This document shows, in pieces, positions 37,614-51,560 of a stretch of 64,000 bases of DNA. The position numbers and the translations under genes were made by a program. The stretch is from Eucalyptus grandis (lineage: Eukaryota; Streptophyta; Magnoliopsida; Myrtales; Myrtaceae), in the NCBI RefSeq assembly GCF_016545825.1, contig NC_052622.1, positions 6,515,001-6,579,000 of the forward strand, read 5' to 3'. The notes below the pieces were generated by a model. The model searched no databases. It was given only the letters and a program-made list of their open reading frames with translations, and was not told the origin of the DNA. Positions within the stretch are counted from its first letter, which is position 1; every line of letters begins with the position of its first letter.

Positions 37614-38510
37614 GAGCCTGTTTGTTTTCACTTCCTTTTTCTGTTTAAAAACAATTTTTTTTGTTCCTTGGAACAAAAAAGGAATAAAAACGCGTTTGTT
37701 TGTATTTTTATTTCAAATCTATTTTTTTGTTCTCAGAAACACATCTATCACATAAACAAGAAACAAAAAAAAAAAAATTGTATTTCTTGTTTTTGGAACA
37801 AAATTTAGGAACAATTTTTCTCTCTTTTCCATTTTCTTCTATCTTCTTTTTCTTTATTTTTCTTTGGTCGGTGCCGGCCTCGGCCATGGCTAGCGGCGGC
37901 TATCGAGGGCCGGCGACCTCATCGAGCAACGCCGGCCCGTGTCGAGGCCGATCGTCGCCGCCCCCGTCGAGGCCGATCGTCGCCGGCCCCCGGCGAGGCT
38001 CGGCCTCGCCGGGCCCCAAAGGCCGGGCGAGCTCGATCTCACCTAGATCCGGTGAGGCCAAGCTCGCCCGGCCCGGCAAGGCTCGGCCTTGCCGGGCCAC
38101 CGCCAGTCGCCGTCGCTGGTGGTGGCCGGCGACGCCAAGCCTCGCCGGTCGGGTGAGTTCGGCCTCATTGGGGCCTCGCGCCCAGCTAGGCGAGGCCATC
38201 GCCCTCGTCGGCCGGTCGCTAGCGACCGGCCAAAAGAAGAAAAAAAAAGAAAATAATAATAATAAGAAAAAAAGGAAAATAAATAATAAAAATAAGAAAA
38301 CAAATAGAAAAAATAAAATAAAAATATTAAAAATTTAAAAGAAATAAAAAAATTATACAAATTTACCAAACGTGTTTTTATTCTTTTTATATTTCTGAAA
38401 TAGATTTACTAAACACGTTTTTTGTTCAAAAATTGTTTCTGAAGCATAAATACTGTTTTTTATTTATGTTTCCAGAAACAATTTTAAACAGAAATTGACT
38501 TCCCATGTAA
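37614..38510. mobile_element. inverted-repeat element with GC-rich core, ends approximate
   Basis: The outer arms are inverted copies of each other: TTCTGTTTAAAAACAATTTT near 37640 against AATTGTTTCTG and TTTCTGTTTAAAATTG read inward from 38500, plus AAAACGCGTTTG against AAACACGTTTGG. The AT-rich arms enclose a core (about 37870-38225) of very high GC dominated by GGCC, GGCGA and CGAGGCC palindromic units. The 212-aa plus ORF across it is low-complexity and unsupported. No clear target duplication was seen. The architecture matches the element at 34615. Confidence 0.55.
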
Positions 38511-40091
38511 GAACACTTCAGACGCCACCAAACCCGACTTCAAGACGAACATTTCAATATCCTGTTTTCAATAGAACTTAGAACAGGAAAAGCAAAAAAA
38601 AGGCAATGCTCAAATTGTTGGTCGCCACAATTCCACACGATATGTGCTCCCCACAACTCCCACATTTTCCACTGTTTTAGTCTTTTAGACTAGTGACTAA
38701 TCTGAAGAGCGATGGGAATGAAAGAGTACCTTAATTAGAGGTTAAAAGTCAACTAAGTCGAGTGCGGGTGGTAATTTACTAACTACTTGAACACGACTCG
38801 ACTCCAAATCAATCATTCATAATCGCACTCTAATTAAATAAAGCTCAATTTCTGAAGCACAAGACTGTCTTGATACCGTATCGTCAATGCTCGAGTTGAG
38901 TTCATATGAACAAGTTTTTAGAAAAGACATAAAAGATTCATAAGTTAACATACCGTGTTCCAAAAGTATGATAAGTCATCCTAATTAAACATAACTCTGG
39001 CTAATTAATCATGCTCGCAAGCCACTTGAGTCGTGTTATTGAGCACAAGCTGACCGTGAGATTTCAATTTCCAAGGCACTCACGGACTTCTTACGCAACA
39101 TATGTGACCTATATCAATCCCCAAGACACTCGTTAACGGGACTCAAAAGACAAACATAAACACAAGGTATTGAGAACATGGGTTTACCGTTCGTCTTATT
39201 CTTTCAATTGCTAGATACAAGGAGAACGTGAGGTTATATAAATGCGAACTCTGAGCCCCACATGGAGAGAGATAAATGAGGACGGGCGGTAGGAACCACG
39301 GCCGTTTACGCTGTTCAGCACTTAAATCCCGGTGTGTCGGTTAGCCCTTTACTGCAACTTTCAGATCCCAAATCTTTCCTTTCCTTTTCATTTTGTTTTT
39401 GTTTTCCTTATGGACCGACACCTTCAAATTTCGTTTTCTTCATTTACAGGAGCTTTTAATGGCGACGAGCCACGGTTTTTTGTCTTCTTCGTTTACAAGG
39501 CAGCTCTTGGTCCTATACGAGCAGAAGAGGCCCCCAGCTTGAATGAGACGATATTTCATCACTTCATGGTCCTTCGCCTTTATCTCGGCCGACACCCTCA
39601 GGGAACTAAACTAGAGGTTCACTTAGATAATAATAAATACGTGATAGCGAATTAAGGTAAAGGTGATAAGGACTGGAGAACAACTAACGAAAGCTCCCTT
39701 CTGGGGGAAGTCGCAACCCATGCCGGCACATCACATGAGAAGATAATTTATTGCATATCAATTGGAAGACCTAGTGATTTGCTTCTTCCTTGAGCATCTC
39801 TGTTTTTAACGTTTTCCTAGCAATAAGATCCAGGAGATTGAACTTTACCAAAAAAAAAAAAAAAGATCCAGGAGATTGAACAGAAAACCACAGATTTTGA
39901 CAGGTACGTGTTGAAATACCCAGTAAAAATGAGATGACAAGTAGATGCAACTCACTGTTGATGGGCCATTTTAATGGTGTGCAAGACACTCTCAGTTTAT
40001 ATATCAAATCCAATGAGGATAAACCTTTGGCCTTGCTTGAAGAACTTTTAGTGGGAAAAGAAAGAAAAAAAGGGAAAACCTTTGATCGTCG
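38511..40091. other. intergenic region downstream of the WDR6-like gene
   Basis: A direct repeat of AAGATCCAGGAGATTGAAC flanks an A-run at about 39825-39881. The plus ORF 39332-39655 (107 aa) has no recognisable domain. The right end probably holds the WDR6-like 3'UTR. Confidence 0.5.
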
Positions 40092-43000
40092 TTACCGAAT
40101 CTCAGAAGAAGGCACATGAAATTCGATCATCTGCATCCCTCTTCCAGCTACTGCTATTTGGTACTGGTCCCTGAAATGGGATTAAAATGAAAGGAGCTTT
40201 AGAAACTGCCAGAGGAGAATTTTGTGCTGCTCAGGTTTAATGGGGGAATATGCATCACTAACCAGCAAATGGATCTTGCATCCAATGCTTCCGGCTCTGG
40301 CACACTAATGATAAAATGAGCAAGCTCCGTTGGTGTACCACGTTCCTTGCTAATCCAGCACCTGACACGCTGATCAAGACCAGTCGAGAAAACCCAAGTG
40401 CCGTCTGTCCAAACGCCTTCATAACAATGATGACCACAGTCAGAACTCAAAGAAGAGGAAGGCATTCAAAGGGATTGTGTATTTCATTTAAAGAAGTTAA
40501 AACTTGCAGAAAATTCAACCAGTAACTCTCTAGAAGTGGAAAAGATGTTTTACAAATGAGTGGCATCCCTAATGGTAATAAGAAAAAAACAATTTGGAGT
40601 TGACGATGTGCAAACAACGTCAAGGACAAAGTGGATAAGATTCAAAACTATGGAACAAAGCAAATATCATTAAAGATGCGCACAAAATATGTAGTTTGTA
40701 GGAAACGATACTCTCTTGAGGAAAAATTGACAAATCCCAATGACTGACCTCAGAAAGTTCAGAGCGAGGGGATGTAAAGGTCAAAAGTAGAAGAAATAAT
40801 TGCAGACGACATGCAACTTTGACAGATAGAATCAAGAACCAAAATATCCACCACTTATTTACATGTTCAATTCCAAGATAAGGCAATTAACTTTAATCAC
40901 ATGTAACGAAAATAAAAAGATTTGATGTAACCTCTACCTTTTACAGCAGAGTTGTGAGCAGAAGCAATTTTTTCCTGAGAAATGAATTCAATTGTACACT
41001 TGGTTTTCTGGTTCTGCTCATCAAGAAGAAATTCCTCAACGAGTATAGAATTTCTGATGTCTGAATTTGGAACATCTGGAACTTGGACTGGGGGCTGCAC
41101 CAACACCTCAAATTTAAGAAGATGAAGTGCTTGATCATCACCACCACTGACTAACTGGTACAGAAAACGACCATCGGAACTTTGGCCTTGTTTTGTTTCA
41201 CAAACGTGGAGGCAATTCACGCCAGATTGGTGAACACCATTAAGAACATGGAAAGGATTTACTTCAATAATTTCAAATGAGGAATTAGCTGCATTGCTAT
41301 CTAACTCAGGGGAGGCATCTAGCATAGAAGATGAAGACCCGCAGGCAACACCGCCAGTCAATTTCCTGTTTAGTTCCTTTATAGCTTTCGCAGTAAAAGG
41401 ATCATTGATTGGTTGTTCCTTACAAGCAATTTTGCTCAGCGATCTCCACCATCTTCCACCCTGGCTTCCTCTCCCAGTCCGTGGCCGTTTCTGAAAATCC
41501 ATGAACTTTTCTAGATGGATATTTGACAACCGCCTCATAAAGGCTTCAACACTTTCAGTCAGATCCCAGAAAGCAATGCTCCCATCAGTGGCTCCGCTAA
41601 TCACGACATATACATTCCCAATCTGCACATTTTCTGTAATTCCAAATGCAAGATCAAATTAAGAACTTTTTTCAGGAATACATGACATCAAGCATGAATA
41701 AGTCCAAAACACGACCTCTCTAAAGATTATAACTGTAGACGATAGCATTTGAGTCGAAAAATTGTGGATATGATGTCAACATATTCTAAACAATGCTTTA
41801 AGGTCAATAACCAACCATCTGGTAATTGACATCTTCGAATGATGACATGCTGCAATGACAGAACTGGTGATGATAGAGGAACCATCAGAGCAACATCAAA
41901 CCTGCAATAGGGTGGAGAAGGAGAGACTATGTTTGAGTAAGAAAAAAGAGGGAGCGCAGACAAGGAACCATTCTAATAAGCTCCTTGAAATTACCATAGA
42001 CGATAGGGTAAGACAAGAGCTCGTATTGCAAGTGTAGCATCTGAACAAGCAACGATAATAAAACAGACAATTAACCTGAAATGAAGACAAGAAGGAAGAT
42101 AAGACAAAATGCATCAGAATTTGAGAAAGTTACACAACAACACCAAAATAAATATGCCCACCTAGAACCAGAATGTCTAACGAGAAAAGCAGTGACAGCT
42201 AGGTATCTCCAGTCATCTTCATTCTTATCAACTGCAGATACTTTTGACTGCAGAGCCTCACTATCAGGCAGAAGTGATTTACATCTTACATTGGTGTCAG
42301 AGACACCGATTAGCTTTTTAATGCTTCCTGGTTTTTTGGAAGGCACTGAGTACTTAACTGGCATGTCCGTGGAAAGCCATTGAAATGAAAATGTAGAGGA
42401 TCCAGCTGATGAAGGCAATGAACTATTTTCGGCTTCTTGTAAATCAGTAACGTCATCTTCTTTCCCATCCTGTTTTCTTCTTCTCAGCAGCCAAGAAGTC
42501 AGAACACGCTTTGCACCAACAGAAATAAGCAATGATGGATTACATTCATCCTCCATAAGTGTTCCCTTTACATCCTTTGGGAGGTTCTCTATACCCTTTA
42601 CATCAGACACGCTAGTACCTGATGAGGTTGTATGGATATTCGAAACACAACATATTGATCTGACAGCTGATCCACCAACATGCTCTCCAAGTAATTTGGA
42701 TGAAGACCAATTGTCAGTGCACTGAGTATACCTAAATCAGGCACAATTAATTTAGCTTAGTATGTGAGTTGGGTATTCCTTAATTTGCATCTCTAATTGC
42801 TCATTAGATGAGATGATGAAACCACATTATTAAGAAACTAGTATTAAATCTGCATGATCCCTAGAAATAGATGGTTGGAAGTTTGACAGATCACCATAAG
42901 ACTAGGATTTGTCATTGCATAGTCATCGATAAGTTCAACAAAATAATGTGACTCCATACAATATGGCAGGCAGACAACGAGATTTCCTTCTTTGTGTTTA

Positions 43001-46000
43001 ATAATCATCAATTTTTAGTTTCACGATATCAAAAACAAAATCCAGAGTTATCAAGGATAAAAACTGAGATGGGAGCTTCAAAGTCCAGATACAAAATGCT
43101 TTTCACTACCTATGCAGTTGTTTTAACCTTGTTTCCCAGATTTAATTAAAAAAAATGTCTTACTGAGGATTTCTAAATTGGTATCAAGTTCTTATAGAAA
43201 ACAACAAATATCAAAATAAAGAAAAAGGAGGGACAGAAACAAATTGAGAAAGAATGAACAGAGAAAAGGTAAATGAGAACAAGATCAATTAAGCATCGCA
43301 AAGCCCAACTAGGTTCTAAAGATTGCGTGTGAAATGGCAGGGGAGCTAGAAAGAGATATCATATAAGGGAAGAATTGGCAACACAAGAGGCTCTAGTAAG
43401 CTGACTTTGGTTCGGTGATTCTGACAAAAACCAGCTATATTATGTATGTACATTGATCGAGAGATTCACTGCACTGCATCTGCCAGTCTATTACCAGCTA
43501 TTGTCAAGTGGAAGTGAATAACCTTTATCTTAAAATTTCAAGAAACTTACTGAGTGTTAACAAAAGCAGAGTTATGTCAATCCGTTGTAAAAGAGAGTCA
43601 TTACAATACCTAGTCAGCCTCACTGTCCCATCCTCACAACCAGTCACAATCCAACTTGATTGTTTATTTTTTCGGAGCTGGAAATCTCCAGTGACAAAGC
43701 ATAAAGAATGCACCTCCCTTCCATGGAACTGCAAACGTAGATTTTGAGGGAGTATCTTGTCCTTTGAGTCCTTTATCCAGTGTCTACGGATGTAAATAAT
43801 ATCATCCTGGAATGGACAAGTTAGAACAAAAGCAATATTTCAAAGTGGAAACTATATGTTATTTTCCCAAAGTATGCTTGACCAGAAAAACATGCATATA
43901 CGAAAAGAGAGCCTGTTTCCTTATAAAGTGCGTCAATGCACAGTTTAATCTGACTACTAAACACAAATCTTACAGCAGAGAGTGGGCAAGATGTTAAAAA
44001 AGGATAGGAGAAGACTTTAAAAAGATGTGAATAAAGACTTGAAATAAGATCTTGAGCCTTGGATAAAGAAACTTGATACAAGACAGAATAAAGGCATAAA
44101 ATGGTTAATGTAGCCAACCCCATGTACTTGAATGAGATAAGGCATAAGATGACGCATAACCCTTGGATCATACTAAAACTTGACAAAATAGCGTAAGATG
44201 AATCATGTAGCCAACCCCAGTTAGGAGAATAAGAATCTGTTCTGCATGCCAATTTCTTCAAGAGCCGTGGCATTGGAAAAGAGTGAGGATATTATCAGCC
44301 TGAATGATTAGATCATAAGCCAAAATTTACAAACTTTGGAAGGGCTTTCTCCTAGGACTCAATTAATAAAAGGTCAATTGAATTTGTTCTGCCGAATTAT
44401 TTCATCTTCAGTAGGCCCATTTATGAGGTGAGACGCACCGCTAGTCCTGCTATTCAGTTACTGGAGACAACCAACTAGTGGCAAAAGTGTCTCAGACAAT
44501 CAAATAAAATGATGTCAGATTTTTCCACAGATAAATTCCAACGATCAACTAAATGATGTCAGGTAATTATAGAAATAGATTTCTGATGGGATTCACTAAT
44601 TCTATCTCCAATGTGATCTCACTTCCGTATGATAACACAAACAAACCTTGACATAAGCAAAGCAGTTCTTCATCTCTGGTACATCACCCAGATAATAAGA
44701 ATGTGGACGCCGCCAACCACCACATGAAACTTGCAGGACCTGTTCCAGTGGTAATGTAAGAAATTACAACAAATGTCTATCCCATGACACGAACAAGAGA
44801 AGAAAAGAAAAAAAATACAAATAACAAATTAAACAAATAAATGAAGAGAAGAAAAGCAAGAGAACCTTAGCCTCAGTTACTAGGTTCCATATTATAAAAT
44901 CTGTGGAGGCAAAACCAGATGCATAACTGCCACTTGTTCTGTAACCGGTAGATTCATTTTCAGTGGAAACAGATTCAATCATGCTTAATTCTTTCACCTG
45001 CTTCATCCCTACAAAATTTAAAGATTGCAGACCTTTGTCATATTCCATGTAGCATATGCATCCATCAGCTCCAGTCTGAAACCACAAAGACTGTGTGTCA
45101 TTTAATGTAAAAATGTCCTGGCAGACACCATTCCCATGGTATAATTTAAACATGTTTGCCTCAAGAGAGATGCACATAGTAAAGGTCTTACAGAACGTAA
45201 TTCAATGTGATTGAAACTCATGTGAGCCACTGAAATGCTGGAAACTGCTGAGATGCCATGGGCTCCTTTAAAATGGTTTACTGGAGAGATTTTAGCTGCT
45301 GACACGACAAAGGTATCCAGCAACAGGTCCTTCAATAAAGGGAACAGAACCAGATTACCCCGTAGATCCCCACAGATCAGCAGCTGCAACATCAAGCAAG
45401 ATGATCAGGTCCATCTGGACCCTGCACAACACAGACTTGTTGATAATAAGGTTGGGTTTCCTAAAAGTAGTGTTTAATCAAATATTTGGTGCAGAAATTA
45501 CATGTTTTGGAAAATTGATAAAATGAAGATCGCTGGCTATGTTGGAAGGGAGATGATTTTCCTTTTTTTCATAGCCCCAATGGCTATCAGCAATGGCCAA
45601 GGTTGGACACAGTAGATAATCATGCACTTGCTACAAAAGGATTTTTCTAACCTGTGACCGTTGAAATGGGCATCCATGATATCTTAAATGTTAACCTCAA
45701 GATGTGGTCAATATAGTGCAACAGATAATGTGAGTTACGACAAACAAAATAACACTGTTTTCAAGAATTTAGCATTTGTATCTCCTTTATAGTATAACAA
45801 ACATTTAGCTTTCTTATAGATACATTTTATTATAGGTTTTCTTACAGTTGATAATGCCAAAAAGGAAGTGTGATAACAATGATCACAAGCATATACCTCG
45901 CTCTCAAATGCCACATCCAAGCACATAATTCGAGCACCCAAATCTGATTTGAACTCTGCAATCAAGGAAATCTGTGGACTGTTTTCTGGATAAAGAGAAC

Positions 46001-49000
46001 TAGATTGTGAAACCTCGAAGAATCTCCAAAGTTTCAAGGCTCCTCTAGGGTCAGCAGTGAAAATGAACCTAGAAGTATGGAAACCAAAGATGATTATAAG
46101 GACCTAGAAAAAAACAAACACCATAAATTTGAGCAACAAACAAATAGCAAAGGCTAGCTTTTCAGAGACTAGAAAGCTCTTGTGCACATCAGTAGACAAT
46201 AGTTTCAGAAACTTGACTTCAAGCTTTTACTACATTGATATGACACAAAACCCTTAGGATCACCATAGTGCACTTCAAATTAAGTGTGCCAGGGAAAAAC
46301 ATACCAGATCCTGAGTCCACTCCACTTCCATAAGTAAAAACCATCAGATACATTGCTATCCTCAGACTTTAACGCCCTTACAATTACAACAATAGTTCTC
46401 CTACATTAAGCATTTCCTTTTGTTCCCAATACCCCAAAGCGACCTGCCTAACAAGGTTTTGATGAAAGCATTTCTTTCCTAAACAAACAAGGTCTACTTG
46501 TTGTGTTACCAGGCCAGTCCCTTTCTCCTCGTTCATCCCCTACAACCAAACTCATGTTTTCCTCTACAGTGTTGGCCACAAGGAAGTTATACAATGAATT
46601 AATACTAACTTATGATGAGGTTCCAACAATGTTTGGTCATTCCTTTGAGAATTTAATTATCAGCAGTTCATCGACATGTTGCAATGTTCAAGAAGAGAGT
46701 TTACCTATGTCCTAGTGATTTGCACCAATGGATTCCCAAGAGCTGTCGATCCATTTCAGCTGCCCAAGAGAAGCTGGTGCTCACTTTAGGAGAATCAGAA
46801 TTCTTCACAACTCTGACAACTGTTGTCCATCCTTTACCGTCTCCAACAGCAACCCAATCATCAGCATCAATCCGAGGATCATATGGATTTGAGGGCAACA
46901 GTTCCATACAAATAACTTGCACCTCATTACTTACTTGAGCAAGTTCAGTCCACCTTAGATCGCCATCATTGCATAATTTAGCATGATAGAGATAACCGTG
47001 ATTAGTGGCAATATACATCACATCTTCACATGAGAAGCTCAAGCATCGGACATACTCACTTTTGCTGCAACAAGTCATGAAAAATCTGTTAAAGCATCGC
47101 ACATTACTTGTCTACGCAGCTTATATGATCTTTCTATACATGTGATCTTTCTCCACCTCATAGCTTAAGCTTTTACATTGGACTTTCTAACATGTTACTT
47201 AAGGTCTGTCGCATCAGATTCATTTCCATTGTGAGGCTCCCTATTTGTCATTTCCAAGAACGTCTTAAGTCTCGTTTGAATGCGAAAAGGGAGTTAAAAT
47301 ATCCCACATCACTTGTCCATTAGGTTAATATGCCTTTATATACATTGGGTCTCCCTCCACCTAATTACTTGATCATTTAGGTTAGACTTTCTAACAAAAC
47401 CAACAACAGTGCAGGAAATAAGGAAATGATAAAATAAAGTGAAAATACCGACAGAAAAAGAAATATGAACTTCTTAAATGCCATTTCAAACACAGAAAAA
47501 TGTCCACGTCAAATCTTAATTCACTCTCAAGTCACAGCTCATTTACCCTGCTCATCAATGTGACGAAGCAATGGCATCACAACAGATTCACTAGAAACCC
47601 CAGGAGAATAATCTTCAATCATATCATTTCTTGACAGTTGGCCAGCTAAAGCAAGTTCCTTTTCTTTCCTGGACCTTGAAGAAATGCATGAAGTTTTTTT
47701 TTTTTTTTTTTTTTTGGGGGGGGGATGCATCCACCATTATTGAGTACTTCCCATTTAACAACATGATTCAACATCAAGATATTTAGTCTTTTCCTATTTT
47801 TCAGTACAACGGAATCTAGATTTTTCAAATCTAAAGTAAGCTAACATTACCTGTCCATGTGTCCGCTATGACCTGATGAATTCGGAAGATGTGAAGTAAA
47901 TAGCTCAGTTCCGTCACTCAAGTCTTTTATGTTGGACTGTTTTGCGGAAGCCTCAGCTAAAGAAGCATCCAGTTTATGCACTTTAATTGCAGAGTCAAAA
48001 CCACCAGTGACAAGGAGTGAAGACCATGGATCATAGAGACACCGCCATATACCCCTTCCACTGAAACACAATAGTGGCATGCCAATAGCAACTCATCATT
48101 GTATTGATACCAATGATATTCATTGAGGACAGTCATAGACTGAAAATATATACTTCTACCAAAAAAGAAAATTATAAAATAAATAATTCATTGGGATGCA
48201 GACAATTGGAATTTGTTTTTTCAATGAAACAAATAAATCCTAGAGGCAGCATTATCCAAAAATGAAGGCACAAAAAATCCAATGGGGGTTGAGAATTTAG
48301 ATTTGCTTTATGCCAGCTTCCTAGCATTCTCCTTCGCAAGCAAGGTGTCAACAATGTACACAGTGAAATCTTCTCTAAAATTGAAAAAGGGCAAGCACCA
48401 CCATCACATGTGGTGTGCATTTGAATCAACATCAATGGAAAAAAGAAAACAACTCTAATAACTTACATATGCTCTTTGATGACATCATGCTGTTGTCCAT
48501 CCAGTCCCCACACACGACATGAGCAATCCTCGCCAGCAGTAACAATCAACTAAGTAAAATCACAAGAAATAAAAGTTAGTCACATCACTCAGAAAAGACG
48601 CCCATAAGAATAATGAGGACTTAATTCCACGGAAACTCTTAAAAAGATGGTCATAACATCGAGTGAGCACTCTCAGTATTTGAATATGAAACAAAATACA
48701 TGAAATGCCTATGGGGTGACATTTGAACTAATCTATACCAAATACCAAATCTCTAGTACCAATTGCTTTACTTTGATCTTACAATGCGGTTCCTATTGTG
48801 CCTTTTTTATACTTCAATGCAAGTTCAAGGCTTTTTCATAAGAACCAGCCCGACGACTAATTTATTTAGGAAAGAAAAACATGTTCCAAAATGCTAGTAA
48901 AAAAAATACAATGTGAGAGACAACTTCAGACACACAAGCAAAAAGAAATACAACAACCGTTTAGTTTACATTATTGCCCAAGATTAAATTTTTAAATTAC

Positions 49001-51259
49001 TAGTTCTCCAGGAATGAAGGTCCAGTTCATTAAACACAAAAGAGCCTTCCATTTGCATTTGATGAATCCAATATGGCTCATGTTACACCAACTTGCGTAT
49101 AAACCATCGCAGCAACTAAAAGTCCAAAGCAACTACTTTATAGCTCTTGTCAAAGTAGCATTCCACAGGCAAATAACAACAGGAACATCAATGTCACTCA
49201 ACTCAAAAGAACACTTACACACAGCTTAAAATAGATAATTGGCATTGTCGAAATATTTCCATGCCATTGCCTTCTCAGCGGTCTTATATCACTCTGTTAA
49301 CGAATCTTACATTATCAGATATATAGCAATCCCAAACTCGAGCACTGTGTCCAAAAAGCAATCCAACCTCCCCCGCATCTTCAGAATATTGCACCTTGCA
49401 ATGAACTTCCCAAATACGTGCACTGCATGAATAAGAAAAGTGAATCAGCAATTTTTCCATCGTGAAAGCCATTTGGAAAAATTACACTGGCGCTGCAGGG
49501 TTTAAAAGATCAACCTACGATCATCAGATACAGAGACGAGTTTGGAGCCATCAGAGGACCATGCAATTCTAAATATTGAACCTTCATGACCAACAAGTCT
49601 ACAGATGTGATAGGCTTCATAGCGAAGACATTCGTGGAGGAGACTGTTGCCAGCACAAGAGTTTGTCAGGCCTTCTTCTGTGAGCTCATTTGAAGATGGA
49701 GCATCATGATTGGGAACCACTTTCCAGATCAAAATCTGTCCAATACATTCATGCAATTTGCTTAAGTTTCACCCAGAAGCAAAAAAGATGCAGGGCAATA
49801 GCTAGCAAAACTGTCCGACTCAGACTTTTAGTAAAATTTCAGGAGCAAATACCAGATAATCAAAGAAAGCCATTTTCTAATTTAAATATTTCAAAAGGAA
49901 CAAATCAAAGAATGACATGAAAAAAAGAAATTCACGGGCAAGAAAAGATGCACCCCTTGCAACAATTGAACAAGGAGAACTGATGCAGAAAAGTCGAGTT
50001 TCACACTAAATCTCAAATGTTAAAGGGGTAAAATGATCACATGTTCACAAAAAGGACTGAAATCAGAACGTGTGCAATACAAATTCACAATATATAAAGA
50101 TTGAATGATTCGCCACCTCATTGTAAATTGTTCCAGATGCAACTTGGAGATCTTGAAGATTGTCACCCCACAACCGCATGGAGTACAGAAGGCATCTCTC
50201 TGCATTTACAATCAACCCAAAGTTAAAAAAAGAGGAAACTATCAAATCTTTTTCCCTTTTATATTGATTTTTGTTTTTGCAGGGAATTGGGACAAGGGGA
50301 CGTGGCTTGCAGATTATATATCCGGAAAAAAAAAGAAAAAAAAGAAGAAGAATAAATAGGTATACAGAGTTGTCACTGTATCAACTAACGAAACTGCAAT
50401 ACCCTCATACTACTATAATACAATTTGAAGAGCGGAAAAGAGCGATAAAAATCGATGACTAACCAGGGAAGAAACTGCAAGAACAAAGCTACATTTATCG
50501 ACGTCCCAAAGGCGTATGGAGTTGTCACTGCATCCTATAGCAACGGTAAGACACCTCTGCAGCTCATCCTCAGAAGTTCCATTCTCCTACTAACCGAAAT
50601 TCTCGACTCAATCAAAACACCGCGAAAAAAAAAAACAAAAACAATCAAAGCTCGAACAGTAGATTTGTCCCGAACCAAGAAGACGGCCGAAGCCTCTCAC
50701 CTTCAAGAAGCGAACATCCATAACCCAGTGGCTCAACCTCGGCGCCGCGGAAACCAGCTCCAAATCCGCGGACAGCACAGTTCCGCTCCCCTCGCCAGCT
50801 CCCCTTCCGAGCCGCACGGACAGGCGGAACAGCTTCACTCTCCTCTCACCGTACACGGCGATGACGTAATCGAGCGTCGAAGAAGACGAGGACGATCCGC
50901 CGGGGAAATCGGCGCCGCCGAGGACGATACCGTGTACGCGGATCCCCCGGAAGACGTAGAACGTCCGCACCATGGCCCCGGACGCCAGGTCGAACAGCGA
51001 CACCTGCGAGCCGGAACCTGCAGACGGGAAACGGAAGGAGCACGCCGGTCGGTCTCGCGATTCCGAGTCGAGTCCAGAAGAGAGAGAGAGTACCGGCGAG
51101 GAGGAGAGGGAGAGGGGAGGGAGGAGGGAGGTGGAGGAAGCAGAGAGCGGAGATTTCCCCGAGGTACTGCCCGCCCTGAATCCGCCATCCGCGCCGCCGC
51201 TGCTGCTGAAGCTGGTGCTGCTGGTGCTGCTGGTGCTGGTGCTCTACGGGGTCCGCCAT
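40092..51259 (-). CDS. WDR6: WD40-repeat protein, WDR6/Trm734 family
   Basis: In yeast and mammals this protein (Trm734/WDR6) partners Trm7/FTSJ1 to direct 2'-O-methylation of tRNA nucleotide 34; a plant role is inferred. The start MADPVEHQ at 51259 leads into a Gln/His-rich stretch and then the conserved YLGEISALCFL. I trace 21 exons with matching phases, among them 51259-51094, 51017-50701, 50556-50464, one ending 50117, 49735-49515, 49422-49321, about 48548-48467, about 48060-47853, about 47680-47551, about 47065-46706, about 46068-45898, about 45388-45193, about 45076-44869, about 44740-44648, about 43807-43612, about 42732-42162, about 42075-41990, about 41902-41815, about 41631-40938, about 40421-40253, and about 40168-40092. 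WD-type strands include NSIRLWDVD, SARIWEV, SCRVWGLD, GALKLWRF and GSIAFWDL. Length is roughly 1,400 aa. The exon 3-4 junction is unresolved: phases demand either a GTCATC donor or an acceptor at GAG|AGATGC. Confidence 0.9.
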
Positions 51260-51500
51260 TTGCGCTGCGAAATGCGGAGCTCTGGCTCTTGCCGTGGTGC
51301 TCGCCGCTCGTGCTCGCGGAGCTGCTGGTGTGCGCGCGCTTCGTGAGGTTCATGAGAGGTTTTTGCCGTGCCCCGAAAAGGAAGAAGAAGAAGGGTTAAA
51401 AAAATAAATATAAATATATATTTATATAATTTTAAAAAAAAAAATAAGAAAGAAGAAGGGAAAAAGAAGAGCGAAAAAATTAAAATGAGAAAGAGGGGGG

Positions 51501-51504
51501 AAAA
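51501..51504 (-). terminator. RNA polymerase III terminator of tRNA-Phe
   Basis: The minus strand has TTTT immediately after the tRNA 3' end, the minimal Pol III stop signal. Confidence 0.75.
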
Positions 51505-51529
51505 TGCGGTGAGCGTGGATCGAACACGC

Positions 51530-51560
<31 letters not shown>

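Noticed and set aside
37700..38338. 212-aa open frame on the plus strand
   Set aside because: It spans the AT arm and GC core of a foldback element; the composition is low-complexity and follows the palindromic units.
39332..39655. 107-aa plus-strand frame
   Set aside because: No recognisable motif, no splice partners and no promoter signal; left unannotated.
50455..51399. 314-aa open frame on the plus strand
   Set aside because: It is antisense to the first three WDR6-like exons and their GC-rich leader, is Arg/Gly/Glu-rich, and has no recognisable domain.
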